Below, piece by piece: positions 8,910 through 17,222 of a stretch of DNA of 64,000 nucleotides; within the stretch, counting starts at the first letter, position 1, and each line of letters starts with the position of its first letter. Source of the stretch: Novosphingobium rosa NBRC 15208 (lineage in GTDB: Bacteria > Pseudomonadota > Alphaproteobacteria > Sphingomonadales > Sphingomonadaceae); assembly GCF_001598555.1 (NCBI RefSeq), contig NZ_BCZE01000025.1, positions 1 to 64,000 of the forward strand, given 5' to 3'. The notes under the pieces are model-generated. The model was given only the letters and a program-made list of their open reading frames with translations, had not been told where the DNA came from and did no database searches. The position numbers and the translations under genes were made by a program.

Positions 8910-9917
8910 TCAGGCAGCCAGTTCGGCGCGCGCCGCACAGGGGCCGCCGAACAGCCTGCTGAGCAGCAGCACCCGGCGCAAACCGCGCCCCACCGCCAGT
9001 TCGTCGGTTACGCCCATGCCGCCGTGGAACTGCACGGCCTCCTCGGCGAGGCGCAAAGCAGCCTCCCCGGCATAGGCGCGCGCCGCGGCCACGGAAGCCT
9101 GACGTTCCCCTTCCGGCGCCAGCGCCGCGCGCAGCATCATCGAGCGCGCCTGTTCCAGCATCACATAAAGCCGGGCGCAGCGGTGCTGGATCACCTGAAA
9201 CGAGGCAATCGCCTGACCGAACTGCCTGCGCTGCTTCACATAATCCACCGTCAGATCGAGCAGCGTCGCCATCGCCCCGACCATCTCCGCCACAATGGCC
9301 AGCTGCCCCAGAGCCAGCGCCGCCGCAACCTGTCCCTCCGGCACCTCCAGCAGCGCGGCACCGGCGGCATCACACCGCAGATCGGCGGCAAGGCTGCCAT
9401 CCACCAGCCGCACCGGCCTGCGGTGAAGCCGGGGATCGTCCGCAGCGAGCAGCGCCACCCCGCCATCCTCCGCCGCCACCAGAAAGGCTTCGGCAGCCAT
9501 GCCATCGCGCACCAGCCCGAGATGCCCGGTCAGCCCCTTGTCCGAGATCATGCCTCCGCGCGCGAAAGCCAGCGTCAGCGTGCCTTGCGCGATCCCCGCA
9601 AGCAGCTGATCGCCTCGCGACGAGGACGCCGCCGCGCCCAGCAGATGGCCGCAGATCACCACCCCCTCGGCCAGCGGCGTGATCGCCAGACTGCGCCCGA
9701 AAGCTTCGGCCACCAGCATCACATCCTGTGGCGCTCCGCCCATCCCTCCGGCGGCTTCGGGCAGCAGAAAGCCGAACAGGCCCAGCTCTCCAAGCGCCGA
9801 CCAGTCCTGCGCCGGCATGGGCCCTGCGGCCATCGTCGCGGGATCGGTGCGGGCGGCCAGAAAGCGCGCCACCATATCGAGCACCATCGCCTGATCGTCA
9901 TTGGGCGCGAACCGCAT
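8910..9917 (-). CDS. Acyl-CoA dehydrogenase, short subunit type
   Basis: A 335-residue acyl-CoA dehydrogenase, shorter than its 392-residue neighbour. It opens with the N-terminal helical domain (F-A-P-N-D-D-Q), then G-F-L-L-P-E-A-A-G-G-M-G-G. The C-terminal part has R-Q-F-G-Q-A-I-A-S-F-Q-V-I-Q-H-R-C and H-G-G-M-G-V-T-D-E, the flavin and CoA regions. It is the last gene of the 13857-8910 operon, starting 3 bp after the thiolase stop. Short plus long dehydrogenase pairs encoded together often form alpha2beta2 enzymes for side-chain beta-oxidation (as in the mycobacterial igr operon); that assembly is inferred here. Confidence 0.85.
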   Translation of the reverse strand: MRFAPNDDQAMVLDMVARFLAARTDPATMAAGPMPAQDWSALGELGLFGFLLPEAAGGMGGAPQDVMLVAEAFGRSLAITPLAEGVVICGHLLGAAASSSRGDQLLAGIAQGTLTLAFARGGMISDKGLTGHLGLVRDGMAAEAFLVAAEDGGVALLAADDPRLHRRPVRLVDGSLAADLRCDAAGAALLEVPEGQVAAALALGQLAIVAEMVGAMATLLDLTVDYVKQRRQFGQAIASFQVIQHRCARLYVMLEQARSMMLRAALAPEGERQASVAAARAYAGEAALRLAEEAVQFHGGMGVTDELAVGRGLRRVLLLSRLFGGPCAARAELAA

Positions 9918-9920
9918 GGG

Positions 9921-11096
9921 TCAGAGCACCTCGATGATCGAGGCATTGGCGATGCCGCCGCCCTCGCACATCGTCTGCAGGCCATAGCGCAGGCCGCGCG
10001 CCTTGAGCGCATGGATCAGCGTGGCGGTCAGCCTGGTGCCGGTGGCGCCCAGCGGGTGGCCCAGCGCGATGGCGCCGCCGTTGACGTTGAGCTTGCCGGG
10101 ATCGGCCTCCAGCGCCCTGGCCCAGGCCAGGGGAATCGAGGCGAAGGCCTCATTGACCTCGAACAGGTCGATGTCGCCCAGCTTCAGCCCCGCGCGGTCG
10201 AGCACCTTGCGCGTCGCCGGGATCGGCTCCTCCAGCATCACCACCGGATCGCCCGCCGTCACGGCCAGATTCACAATCCGGGCCATCGGGGTCAGGCCAT
10301 GCGCCTTGACCGCAGCCGCCGAGGCGATCAGCACCCCACTGGCGCCATCGCAGATCTGGCTGGCGGCGGCGGCGGACAGCGTGCCGCCTTCCGCGATCAG
10401 CTTCACCGTGGAGAGCGCCTCGAGAGTGGAGTTGGCGCGGATGCCCTCGTCCTGATCGTGGATCATCGCCTCGCCCTCGGGACCGGTCAGCGCGATGGGC
10501 AGGATTTCCGCCGCAAAAGCGCCGCTGGCGGTCGCTGCCGCCGCTTTCTGATGGCTGGCAAGGGCAAAGCGGTCATGATCCTCGCGGGTGAAACCGTATT
10601 TGTCGGCGATCATCTGCGCGCCGGCGAACTGGTTGAAGGTGTCCACCCCGAAACGCGTCTTGATCGAGGCGGGAAAAGGGTCCGCGCCGATGCCCCCCGC
10701 CTTGGCCAGCGTGATCGCGCTGCCCATCGGCACGCGGGTCATGCTCTCAACGCCCGCCGCGATGACCACATCCTGCATGCCCGACATCACCGCCTGCGCG
10801 GCGAAATGCAGCGCCTGCTGCGAAGAGCCGCATTGACGGTCGATGGTCACGCCCGGCACGCTGTCGGGCAGGCCGGATGCCAGCACCAGATTGCGCGCGA
10901 AGGCAAAGCATTGCTCGCCGACCTGGCTGACACAGCCGACGATCACATCGTCGATCGCGGCTGGATCGATGCCGCTGTCGGCCACCAGCGCGTCGAGGAT
11001 CTGCGCCCCCAGATCGGCGGGATGCCAGCCGGCCAGACGCCCGTTCCGGCGACCGCCGGCGGTGCGCCGCGCCGCGATGATATAGGCTTCGGACAT
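9921..11096 (-). CDS. Acetyl-CoA acetyltransferase (thiolase)
   Basis: A 391-residue thiolase, of normal family length. The catalytic residues are visible: C89 in R-Q-C-G-S-S-Q-Q, N315-E-A-F, H347 in G-H-P-L-G-A-T-G, and C377 in C-E-G-G-G. The enzyme cleaves (or makes) a 3-ketoacyl-CoA with free CoA. It lies 18 bp downstream of the long acyl-CoA dehydrogenase and 3 bp before the short one, in the same leftward operon. The set dehydrogenase-thiolase-dehydrogenase fits a dedicated beta-oxidation round. Confidence 0.92.
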   Translation of the reverse strand: MSEAYIIAARRTAGGRRNGRLAGWHPADLGAQILDALVADSGIDPAAIDDVIVGCVSQVGEQCFAFARNLVLASGLPDSVPGVTIDRQCGSSQQALHFAAQAVMSGMQDVVIAAGVESMTRVPMGSAITLAKAGGIGADPFPASIKTRFGVDTFNQFAGAQMIADKYGFTREDHDRFALASHQKAAAATASGAFAAEILPIALTGPEGEAMIHDQDEGIRANSTLEALSTVKLIAEGGTLSAAAASQICDGASGVLIASAAAVKAHGLTPMARIVNLAVTAGDPVVMLEEPIPATRKVLDRAGLKLGDIDLFEVNEAFASIPLAWARALEADPGKLNVNGGAIALGHPLGATGTRLTATLIHALKARGLRYGLQTMCEGGGIANASIIEVL

Positions 11097-11114
11097 GGTT
11101 TTTCCTCCTGAAGG

Positions 11115-12293
11115 TCAAAGGCCCAGCGCGGCTCTGGCGATGATGGCGAGCTGGATTTCGCTCGTGCCGCCAAAGATCGACCAGGCGCGGGCATTGAGAT
11201 AACGGGCCGCCGCCACTTGCGCGGTGGCCGAATGAAAGGGCGCGGGCACGCCCGCATCGTAAAAGGGGCGCTCCTCGGGCCATTGCAGACCGGCCATGCC
11301 GAAAGCATCGACCGCCAGCACCTCGATCCCCTGCCGGATCTCCGAAGCGATCAGCTTGGTGATGACGCTGCGCGGGCCGGGCGCCTCCCCCGCCTCGATC
11401 TCGGCCAGCGTGCGCAATTCGGTGATCTCCAGCGCCTCGGCCTCCAGACGCAGGCGCAGCGCGCGCTCGGCAAGCTCGCCGCGCAAAGGCCCGGTCTCGC
11501 CCTGCAACCGCACCAGATCGGCCAGCAGCTGCGGGGCGAAGGCGGTGCCCCCGCGCTCGTTCTCCAGCAGGAATTTAGCGATGGTCCAGCCCTGCCCTTC
11601 CTCGCCGATGCGGTCGGCGACAGGCACCCGCACAGTGTCGAGAAACACCTCATTCAGCTCGTGATCGCCCGAAGCGCTCAGGATCGGGCGGACCGTGACA
11701 CCGGGCAGCGCCATGTCGATCATCAGGAAGCTGATCCCGGCCTGCGGCTTGACGGCGGGATCGGTGCGCACCAGCGCGAAAAGCCGGTTGGCGTGTTGCG
11801 CCTGGGTGGTCCAGATCTTGTGGCCGTTCACGATGTAGTGATCGCCATCACGCTCGGCGCGGGTGCGCAGGCTGGCGAGGTCCGATCCCGATCCCGGCTC
11901 GGAAAAGCCCTGTGCCCAGACATGCTCGGCGCTGCGCAGCCGTGGCAGGTAGAACGCCTTCTGCGCCGCGCTGCCAAAGGTGTAGAGCACCGGCCCCAGC
12001 AGCTTGAGCCCCATGCCCGGCAGCACCGGAGCGCCAGCCTGCGCGCATTCCTTCTCGAAGATCCAGCGCTGGAGCGGCGTCCAGCCCGGCCCGCCCGCCG
12101 TTTCGGGCCAATGGTAGACCAGCCAGCCCTTCGCCTCCAGAATGGCCTGCCATGCCCGCGCGATGTCCGGCTCGGCAAAGACGCCCGAGGTGAGCGCCGC
12201 GCCATGCCGCAGGCGCGGTGTCAGCGCTTGCGCGAGAAAGGCGCGGACCTCATCGCGGAAGGCAAGCTGCTGAGGACTGAACGACATCTCCAT
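11115..12293 (-). CDS. Acyl-CoA dehydrogenase, long subunit type
   Basis: A 392-residue acyl-CoA dehydrogenase. Visible marks are Q-G-F-S-E-P-G-S-G-S-D-L-A-S-L (flavin/substrate loop), N-G-H-K-I-W-T-T-Q-A, F-L-L-E-N-E-R-G-G-T-A and the C-terminal I-F-G-G-T-S-E-I-Q. The W-P-E-x-x-G-G-P-G-W motif near residue 65 belongs to the subgroup found in steroid and terpenoid side-chain clusters. It starts 3 bp after the stop of the Ltp-type gene. It probably pairs with the shorter dehydrogenase at 8910-9917. Confidence 0.88.
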   Translation of the reverse strand: MEMSFSPQQLAFRDEVRAFLAQALTPRLRHGAALTSGVFAEPDIARAWQAILEAKGWLVYHWPETAGGPGWTPLQRWIFEKECAQAGAPVLPGMGLKLLGPVLYTFGSAAQKAFYLPRLRSAEHVWAQGFSEPGSGSDLASLRTRAERDGDHYIVNGHKIWTTQAQHANRLFALVRTDPAVKPQAGISFLMIDMALPGVTVRPILSASGDHELNEVFLDTVRVPVADRIGEEGQGWTIAKFLLENERGGTAFAPQLLADLVRLQGETGPLRGELAERALRLRLEAEALEITELRTLAEIEAGEAPGPRSVITKLIASEIRQGIEVLAVDAFGMAGLQWPEERPFYDAGVPAPFHSATAQVAAARYLNARAWSIFGGTSEIQLAIIARAALGL

Positions 12294-12296
12294 CGC

Positions 12297-13442
12297 TCAA
12301 CGCTCCACGATGGCGACGGCGGAGACGCCGGGCGCGCCATAGACATGGCTGTACCCCAGCCGTGGCTCGCCCGGCACCTGCCGCGCCCCGGCCCTGCCGG
12401 TCAATTGCCGGTAGTTTTCGTAAACCTGCCGCAGACCCGAGGCGCCAATCGGCTCCCCGCAAGCGAGGCAGCCGCCATCGGTGTTGACCGGCAACATCCC
12501 ATCGATCCGCGTGCGCCCCTCGGCGATCCAGGCGGTCTGCTCGCCATCGGCGCAGAAGCCGTTTTCAGCCATATGCATGATCTCGGCGCCCACTTCGGTG
12601 TCCTGCAGCTGGGCGACATCGATGTCCCTGGGCCCCACCCCAGCCATCTCATAAGCCGCCTGCGAGGCCAGCGTGGTGGGCGAGCCGCCACGCTCCAGAT
12701 CCAGCGCCGGGGAGAACACCTCGAAGGAACCGGGGGGCCGGGTGCGCATCGCCACCGCCCGCAGCCGCACCGCGGGCAGGCCCAGTTCGCGCGCCTTCCT
12801 TTCGCTGGCCAGCACCAGCGCCACCGCGCCTTCCGCCGGCGAGCAGAACATGAATTTCGTCAAAGGATCGCTGACCATCTGCGAGGTGAGAATGGTCTGG
12901 CGGTCGACCGGCTCGCGCCGCCAGGCGTGTTCGGCCAAAGCGCCATTGGCAAAGGCCTTTTCCGCCACCGCGCCCAGCGTGTCCTCCGCAATGCCGAAAG
13001 CGACGCGGTAGCGCTGGATCTTCATGGCGAAGAACTGGGTGGTCAGCATCAGCCCGGTTTCGCCATACCAGTCGGGCAACCCCCAATCGGCGGGCAGCGG
13101 CGAGAAGGAACCGCGCGGATGTTTGTCAAAGCCGACCGCCAGCCCCAGATCGAAACTGCCCGCACGGATCGCATTATAGGCGCCGAACAGGGCCGAACCG
13201 CCGGTGGCGCAGCCATTGGCGACATTGACGAAAGGCAGACCGGTCTGGCCCAACGCGCTGACCATCGTATCGGCATTGCCTGCCGAATCCGAACCGCCAA
13301 AGGCAAACTGGATCTGCGGCCAGGTGAGCCCGCAATGGTCCAGCGCCTGCCGCACGGCAAAGACACCCTGCTGAAGACCGGTGAGCGCGGGCGTGCGGCC
13401 GAAAGCGTGGATTCCCGCGCCCACAATGAAAACATCACGCAT
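12297..13442 (-). CDS. Ltp/SCP-x-type thiolase-like protein
   Basis: A 381-residue thiolase-superfamily protein of the lipid-transfer (SCP-x/Ltp) branch. It has N-G-C-A-T-G-G-S-A-L at the position of the thiolase nucleophile, V-N-T-D-G-G-C-L-A-C-G-E-P-I-G-A-S-G near the end, and the closing H-V-Y-G-A-P-G. The start is ATG 13442 (M-R-D-V-F-I-V-G-A-G), which overlaps the stop of the DUF35 gene; the longer reading frame to 13493 has no thiolase-like sequence. Ltp proteins encoded next to DUF35 proteins act as aldolases or thiolases on side-chain CoA esters of steroids. Which reaction applies here is not decided by the sequence. Confidence 0.86.
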   Translation of the reverse strand: MRDVFIVGAGIHAFGRTPALTGLQQGVFAVRQALDHCGLTWPQIQFAFGGSDSAGNADTMVSALGQTGLPFVNVANGCATGGSALFGAYNAIRAGSFDLGLAVGFDKHPRGSFSPLPADWGLPDWYGETGLMLTTQFFAMKIQRYRVAFGIAEDTLGAVAEKAFANGALAEHAWRREPVDRQTILTSQMVSDPLTKFMFCSPAEGAVALVLASERKARELGLPAVRLRAVAMRTRPPGSFEVFSPALDLERGGSPTTLASQAAYEMAGVGPRDIDVAQLQDTEVGAEIMHMAENGFCADGEQTAWIAEGRTRIDGMLPVNTDGGCLACGEPIGASGLRQVYENYRQLTGRAGARQVPGEPRLGYSHVYGAPGVSAVAIVER

Positions 13443-13857
13443 GGCCGGGGGTCTCCAGCGGGGCGAACGCGAAGGTGGTGCGGGTCTCGCCATTCGCCAG
13501 CGTAAAGGGCAGGGGCACCAGCTGCATCGGCAGGTCGAGGCGGAGCGCCTCGAAGGCGATGCCGGTCAGCCGCGCCTCGACGATCAGCGCCCCGGCCAGC
13601 GCGACATAGCCGACCGCATAGGGCTCGAAGGCCTCGGGTCCGGCATAGGGCGGCGATTTGGGGCGGAAGCGCTGCACGGTCCATGACCACAGGCTGCCTT
13701 GGCGCGGCAGAAGCACGCGATCGAAGCGGTTGTCCCCTGCCGGGCGGGCGGGGAAAACATGGCGTCCGGTGGCAATCTCGCGCGAGGCGATCAGATGCAG
13801 CGCGCCATCGCTGAGTGTCAGCAGGTCATCGGCAATCGGGGGATGAATATCGAGCAT
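13435..13857 (-). CDS. DUF35 / OB-fold protein lacking zinc-ribbon cysteines
   Basis: A 140-residue protein of the DUF35 (acyl-CoA-associated OB-fold) type. A short N-terminal helix is followed by a segment equivalent to the rubredoxin-like ribbon (A-T-G-R-H-V-F-P-A-R-P) and an OB barrel (G-S-L-W-S-W-T-V, P-Y-A-V-G-Y-V-A-L). The usual ribbon has four cysteines, but this protein contains none, so it cannot bind zinc in the normal way. It is the first gene of the leftward operon and overlaps the Ltp-type gene by 8 bases. DUF35 proteins form obligate complexes with Ltp-type aldolases/thiolases. Confidence 0.82.
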   Translation of the reverse strand: MLDIHPPIADDLLTLSDGALHLIASREIATGRHVFPARPAGDNRFDRVLLPRQGSLWSWTVQRFRPKSPPYAGPEAFEPYAVGYVALAGALIVEARLTGIAFEALRLDLPMQLVPLPFTLANGETRTTFAFAPLETPGHA

Positions 13858-13887
13858 GGGCCTCTCCTGCCCCGCTCCATATCACTC

Positions 13888-13901
13888 AACCGACCGGTCG
13901 G
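13888..13901. promoter_or_regulatory. TetR-type operator, site D
   Basis: AACC-gacc-GGTCGG, in register with the other operators and with one mismatch in the left half. It lies 31 bp upstream of the DUF35 start and so heads the operon 13857-8910. Confidence 0.5.
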
Positions 13902-13936
13902 ATGCTGACCAATACGACAGTCGCCCGCGATGGTCT

Positions 13937-14734
13937 TCAGCGCATCATGCCCAGAAAGCCGAGCTGCGCCGCCTTGAACAGCGTCTGGTCGCGGTTGACG
14001 GCATCGAGCTTGCGCGAAGCCGACAGGATGTGGAACCGCACCGTGGTGCGCTGTACGCCCAGAATCAGGCCGATTTCCTCATTGGTCTTGCCGCCCGCCG
14101 CCCAGCGCAGGCATTCGACCTCGCGCTTGCTCAGCGCCACGCCCGCCACGCCGGGGCGGCGGCGCGCGGTCACCCGGACATAGCTGTGGACGAAGCCCCG
14201 CGCGAGCATGGCCAGCGCCTCGCCCGCCTGCTCATAGACGGCGGAGAGATCCTCGCAAGAGGCATCGCGCGAGAGGAAGCTGGCGGCGGCGATCTGCCCA
14301 AAGGGCAGATGGATGGGCACCACGATGGCCGCGGCGGTCAGCGCCCTTTCGCGAAAATCGGCCAGATCGATCGCATCGAGCAGCGGATTGGGCCCGCGCG
14401 CGTGAAACCCTTCGGCATGGCACCAGAAGGGCTCCGCCTCGACCCGACAGGCATGCACGATGGGCGAGATCAGCGCCAGTTGCGGCGTCTCCCACCAGCG
14501 CGCGTCGATGAAGCCGAAGACCTCGCTGGCCAGAATGGTGCCGTTGCTGTCGCACATCGGCTCGCGGCTGGCGACATTGTGAGTCACAGCGGTGCGCAAG
14601 CCGCAGAGCCGGTCCACCGCGTCGCGCAGTGCGCAGGCCGCGCGCCAGATGTCCTCGCTGTCGGCGATGCGCACTGCCGCCAGCGCCGCGGCGGAGGGCA
14701 GCACGGGCGGCATCACGGACGGCGAGGCCATCAT
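13937..14734 (-). CDS. LuxR-family regulator (solo)
   Basis: A 265-residue regulator. The N-terminal part resembles an autoinducer-binding/PAS-like domain (residues about 15-180, with W-W and aromatic pocket residues). The C-terminal helix-turn-helix is of GerE type (L-S-K-R-E-V-E-C-L-R-W-A-A-G-G-K-T-N-E-E-I-G, then R-T-T-V-R-F-H-I). The start is ATG 14734, two bases after the tetR stop, so the two regulators are one transcript. No luxI-type synthase is present in the window, so it is a solo that may sense a pathway metabolite or an outside signal. Confidence 0.82.
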   Translation of the reverse strand: MMASPSVMPPVLPSAAALAAVRIADSEDIWRAACALRDAVDRLCGLRTAVTHNVASREPMCDSNGTILASEVFGFIDARWWETPQLALISPIVHACRVEAEPFWCHAEGFHARGPNPLLDAIDLADFRERALTAAAIVVPIHLPFGQIAAASFLSRDASCEDLSAVYEQAGEALAMLARGFVHSYVRVTARRRPGVAGVALSKREVECLRWAAGGKTNEEIGLILGVQRTTVRFHILSASRKLDAVNRDQTLFKAAQLGFLGMMR

Positions 14735-14736
14735 GT

Positions 14737-15354
14737 TCAGCCCCGCGCCAGGCGCAATCCATCGAAGAAGGGCTTGCACAAGGCGTCGGCAACATCTTCG
14801 GGAGAGCGCTTCTTCGCCATGGGCGGATACCATTTGTAGGCCCAGTTGCCCATGCCCAGAAAGCTGTAGGTCGTGAGAGCAGGATCGCAATCGCGGAAGG
14901 TGCCATCCTCGATCCCCTGCACGATCACCGCCTGAATGCGGTCGAAATAGATCTGCCTGCGGTCGCGGATCGCCTTGCGCATCTTGCCTTCCAGATCGCC
15001 GTAATGATCCATGAAAGCACGGACATAACCGGGATGTTCGGCGATCTGGCGCAGGATGTTGATGCAGGCATCGCGCAGCACATTGGCCGGATCGGCCACC
15101 GACCCCGCCTCGCCCAGACCATCCAGCAACGTCGTCATATGCGCATCGTGAATGGCATAGAGGATCGCGTTCTTGCTGGGAAAATAGTGGTAAAGCGTCG
15201 GCTTGCCGAGGCCCACCTCATCCGCGAGCATCTGCATGGAGGCCTTGTGATAGCCAACCTTGTCGAACAGATTTGCGCAATGCCGCAAGATCTCGTTGCG
15301 CTTTTCATCGTGGGCTTCGGTGGTTTGCCGTTTTTTTCTTACTGCCTGCGCCAT
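14737..15354 (-). CDS. TetR-family transcriptional regulator
   Basis: A 205-residue repressor-type protein. The helix-turn-helix occupies residues about 20-65 (R-N-E-I-L-R-H-C-A-N-L-F, V-G-L-G-K-P-T-L-Y-H-Y-F-P-S-K). The C-terminal ligand domain is helical (TetR_C type, with Y-F-D-R-I-Q). Start ATG 15354 (M-A-Q-A-V-R-K-K) is preferred over the upstream 15402 because the basic N-terminus then precedes the HTH directly. Operator site E lies about 150 bp upstream, and six further copies lie at the other promoters of the cluster. I infer it represses the whole set until a CoA-ester ligand binds. Confidence 0.88.
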   Translation of the reverse strand: MAQAVRKKRQTTEAHDEKRNEILRHCANLFDKVGYHKASMQMLADEVGLGKPTLYHYFPSKNAILYAIHDAHMTTLLDGLGEAGSVADPANVLRDACINILRQIAEHPGYVRAFMDHYGDLEGKMRKAIRDRRQIYFDRIQAVIVQGIEDGTFRDCDPALTTYSFLGMGNWAYKWYPPMAKKRSPEDVADALCKPFFDGLRLARG

Positions 15355-15501
15355 GCCTGGCTCTCTACCTTCCTCGTCCGGCCATAAGGCCCAAGCTGTC
15401 ATTCACCCCGTTCGCCCCGGTGCGTGTCCCCCGGTCGAGGCCCGGCACCCCATACGGCGCGATTCCCTGCCGTCCATGATGCGGACCTCTCCATTTGGAA
15501 A

Positions 15502-15521
15502 CTCGACCGTCTGGTCGGGCG
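15502..15521. promoter_or_regulatory. TetR-type operator, site E
   Basis: CTCGACC-gtct-GGTCGGGC, one of the cleanest copies. It lies between the tetR-luxR operon (leftward) and the SDR gene at 15572 (rightward), so it can serve both as autoregulatory and as target operator. Confidence 0.65.
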
Positions 15522-15571
15522 CGACTATCGGTGGGCCTGATTGGACAACAATGCAAGCCCGGGAGAAGAAA

Positions 15572-16327
15572 ATGATGCGTCTGGATGGTAAGATCGCTCT
15601 GGTGACCGGAGCCAGCTCGGGGCTGGGCCGCCACTTTGCGCAGCGCCTCGCCGCGCAGGGCGCAACCGTGCTGGCGGCGGCACGGCGCAGCACACCACTC
15701 GAAGCGCTGAGCGAGGAGATCGCGCGGGAGGGCGGAGCCTGCCACCCGGTCACCATGGATGTCACCGATCCCGCTTCGGTGGCGGAGGCCTTCGCGCGGA
15801 TCGCCCGCGATGGCCATGGTCCGCTTGCCATTCTGGTCAACAATGCCGGTGTCGCCACCACCCGCGCCGCCATCGAGATGAGCGCGGAGGAATGGCAAGG
15901 CGTGCTGGCCCCCAACCTGACCGGAGCGTTCCTTGTGGCCCGCCACGCCGCGCAGGCGATGGAGGGCGCGGGCGGCAGCATCGTCAATGTCGCCTCGATT
16001 CTGGGCGAAAGGGTGGCCAAGGGGCTGGCCGCCTATGCCGCCAGCAAGGCCGCGCTGATCCAGCTGACCAAAGCGCTGGCGCTGGAATGGGCGCCGCGCG
16101 GCATCCGCGTCAACGCCCTGGCGCCCGGCTACATCGAGACCGACCTCAACCGGGCCTTTTTCGCCTCACCCGCCGGCCAGCGCCTGATCGCCCGCATTCC
16201 GCAGCAGCGGCTGGGCCAGATGGAGGATCTCGACGGCCCGCTGCTGCTGCTGTGCTCGCAGGCCTCGGCCTATATGACCGGCGCGGTGATCGCCATCGAC
16301 GGCGGCCATCTGGTGAGCGGCCTGTAA
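15572..16327 (+). CDS. SDR-family NAD(P)-dependent oxidoreductase
   Basis: A 251-residue classical short-chain dehydrogenase. The cofactor motif T-G-A-S-S-G-L-G is at residues 12-19, N-N-A-G at 90-93, and the catalytic S142-Y155-xxx-K159. The end has the usual S-A-Y-M-T-G-A-V-I-A-I-D-G-G-H. ATG 15572 is preceded by GGGAGAAG; the open frame extends far upstream but has no SDR sequence there. It should oxidise a hydroxyl or reduce a ketone on the pathway substrate. It converges with the CMD-type gene, stop to stop, 4 bp apart. Confidence 0.9.
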   Translation: MMRLDGKIALVTGASSGLGRHFAQRLAAQGATVLAAARRSTPLEALSEEIAREGGACHPVTMDVTDPASVAEAFARIARDGHGPLAILVNNAGVATTRAAIEMSAEEWQGVLAPNLTGAFLVARHAAQAMEGAGGSIVNVASILGERVAKGLAAYAASKAALIQLTKALALEWAPRGIRVNALAPGYIETDLNRAFFASPAGQRLIARIPQQRLGQMEDLDGPLLLLCSQASAYMTGAVIAIDGGHLVSGL

Positions 16328-16331
16328 CGTC

Positions 16332-17021
16332 TCAGCTGTCCATCGCCGTCGCGCCCACCACCCAGGCCGACAGGCCGGCGGTGGGCACGGCGCAGATGAC
16401 TGCCTCGGCCACGGCAGCCTCGCTGGCGCCGGCCTTGCGCGCACCTTGCATATGCACCGATGTCCAGCTGCTGTAATCGGCGCTCAGCACCGTCACCAGA
16501 AGCAATTCGGCATGGGCCGGATCGAGCGCCGTGCCCGACAACGTGCCCTCGCGCATCAGATAATAGGCATCCGCGCCCAGCGGCACGAGATCGAACAGCT
16601 TGCCCAGCGAAGGCGGCATGGTGCCGAAATACTGGAGGAAATTCGCCTCGGCTTCTCCGGGGGCCACCTCGATGGCCTGTTCGCCGGGCTCGGGCGCCTG
16701 CGCCTCGGGCCAGATCTCGCGGAAGAAGCCGTGGTAACGCAGCGAGGCGCCTTCGCCGCGCACGCTCGCCAGGATCGCCACGGCGGCCCCGGCCTCGGCC
16801 TCGCTCAGGCCCGCGGCTTTGGCTGCGGCCAGTTCGCGCCGGGCCATGTCCTCATAGCCTTTGACCGTGGCCGCACAGGCCACGAACAGCCGTTTGACCG
16901 GCGCGGGAATCGCTCCGTCGCTGTCGATGATCTGACGCCAGCGCCGAAAACCGGCGACCGTCTTGGGGGCCTTGGCTTGCAGCAAGCCGAGCGCCAGCAG
17001 CGGGTTGGTGGTTTGTGTCAC
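16332..17021 (-). CDS. Carboxymuconolactone-decarboxylase-fold protein
   Basis: A 229-residue helical protein with two CMD/AhpD-like repeats and a paralogue of the partial gene at 1-426. The segment K-G-Y-E-D-M-A-R-R-E-L-A-A-A-K-A-A-G-L-S resembles the CMD helix pair but has no CxxC. GTG at 17021 is chosen because GGGAGAG stands just upstream at the right distance and because it matches the paralogue's start; ATG 17036 is the alternative. It is divergent from the SDR at 17223, with operators F and G between them. The function in the pathway is unknown. Confidence 0.78.
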   Translation of the reverse strand: MTQTTNPLLALGLLQAKAPKTVAGFRRWRQIIDSDGAIPAPVKRLFVACAATVKGYEDMARRELAAAKAAGLSEAEAGAAVAILASVRGEGASLRYHGFFREIWPEAQAPEPGEQAIEVAPGEAEANFLQYFGTMPPSLGKLFDLVPLGADAYYLMREGTLSGTALDPAHAELLLVTVLSADYSSWTSVHMQGARKAGASEAAVAEAVICAVPTAGLSAWVVGATAMDS

Positions 17022-17070
17022 GAAAGGCTCTCCCATTTTTGCGGCCTGATTCTTACGGCCCTATTTTATG

Positions 17071-17084
17071 GACCGCCCGGTCGG
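17071..17084. promoter_or_regulatory. TetR-type operator, site F
   Basis: GACC-gccc-GGTCGG, about 50 bp upstream of the leftward CMD-type gene start. Confidence 0.58.
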
Positions 17085-17142
17085 GTGATATCTTGGTAAG
17101 AGGTGCCTTCATCGCGGTCAACCGCGTGAATGAGGTTGACGC

Positions 17143-17158
17143 CCGACCGGACGGTCGG
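17143..17158. promoter_or_regulatory. TetR-type operator, site G
   Basis: CCGACC-ggac-GGTCGG, a nearly perfect 16-bp palindrome, about 65 bp before the rightward SDR gene at 17223. With site F it covers both promoters of this divergent pair. Confidence 0.62.
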
Positions 17159-17222
17159 TTACGCCAAGACCCAGGCGAGTCTCAGCAAGAACGGGCCGCC
17201 CTGGATGAGGAGCAATGAAATC

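Noticed and set aside
9024-13505. Two long plus-strand frames (695 and 762 codons)
   Set aside because: They are antisense to thiolase and acyl-CoA dehydrogenase genes with complete catalytic motifs. Composition is Arg/His/Gln-rich, as expected of shadows.
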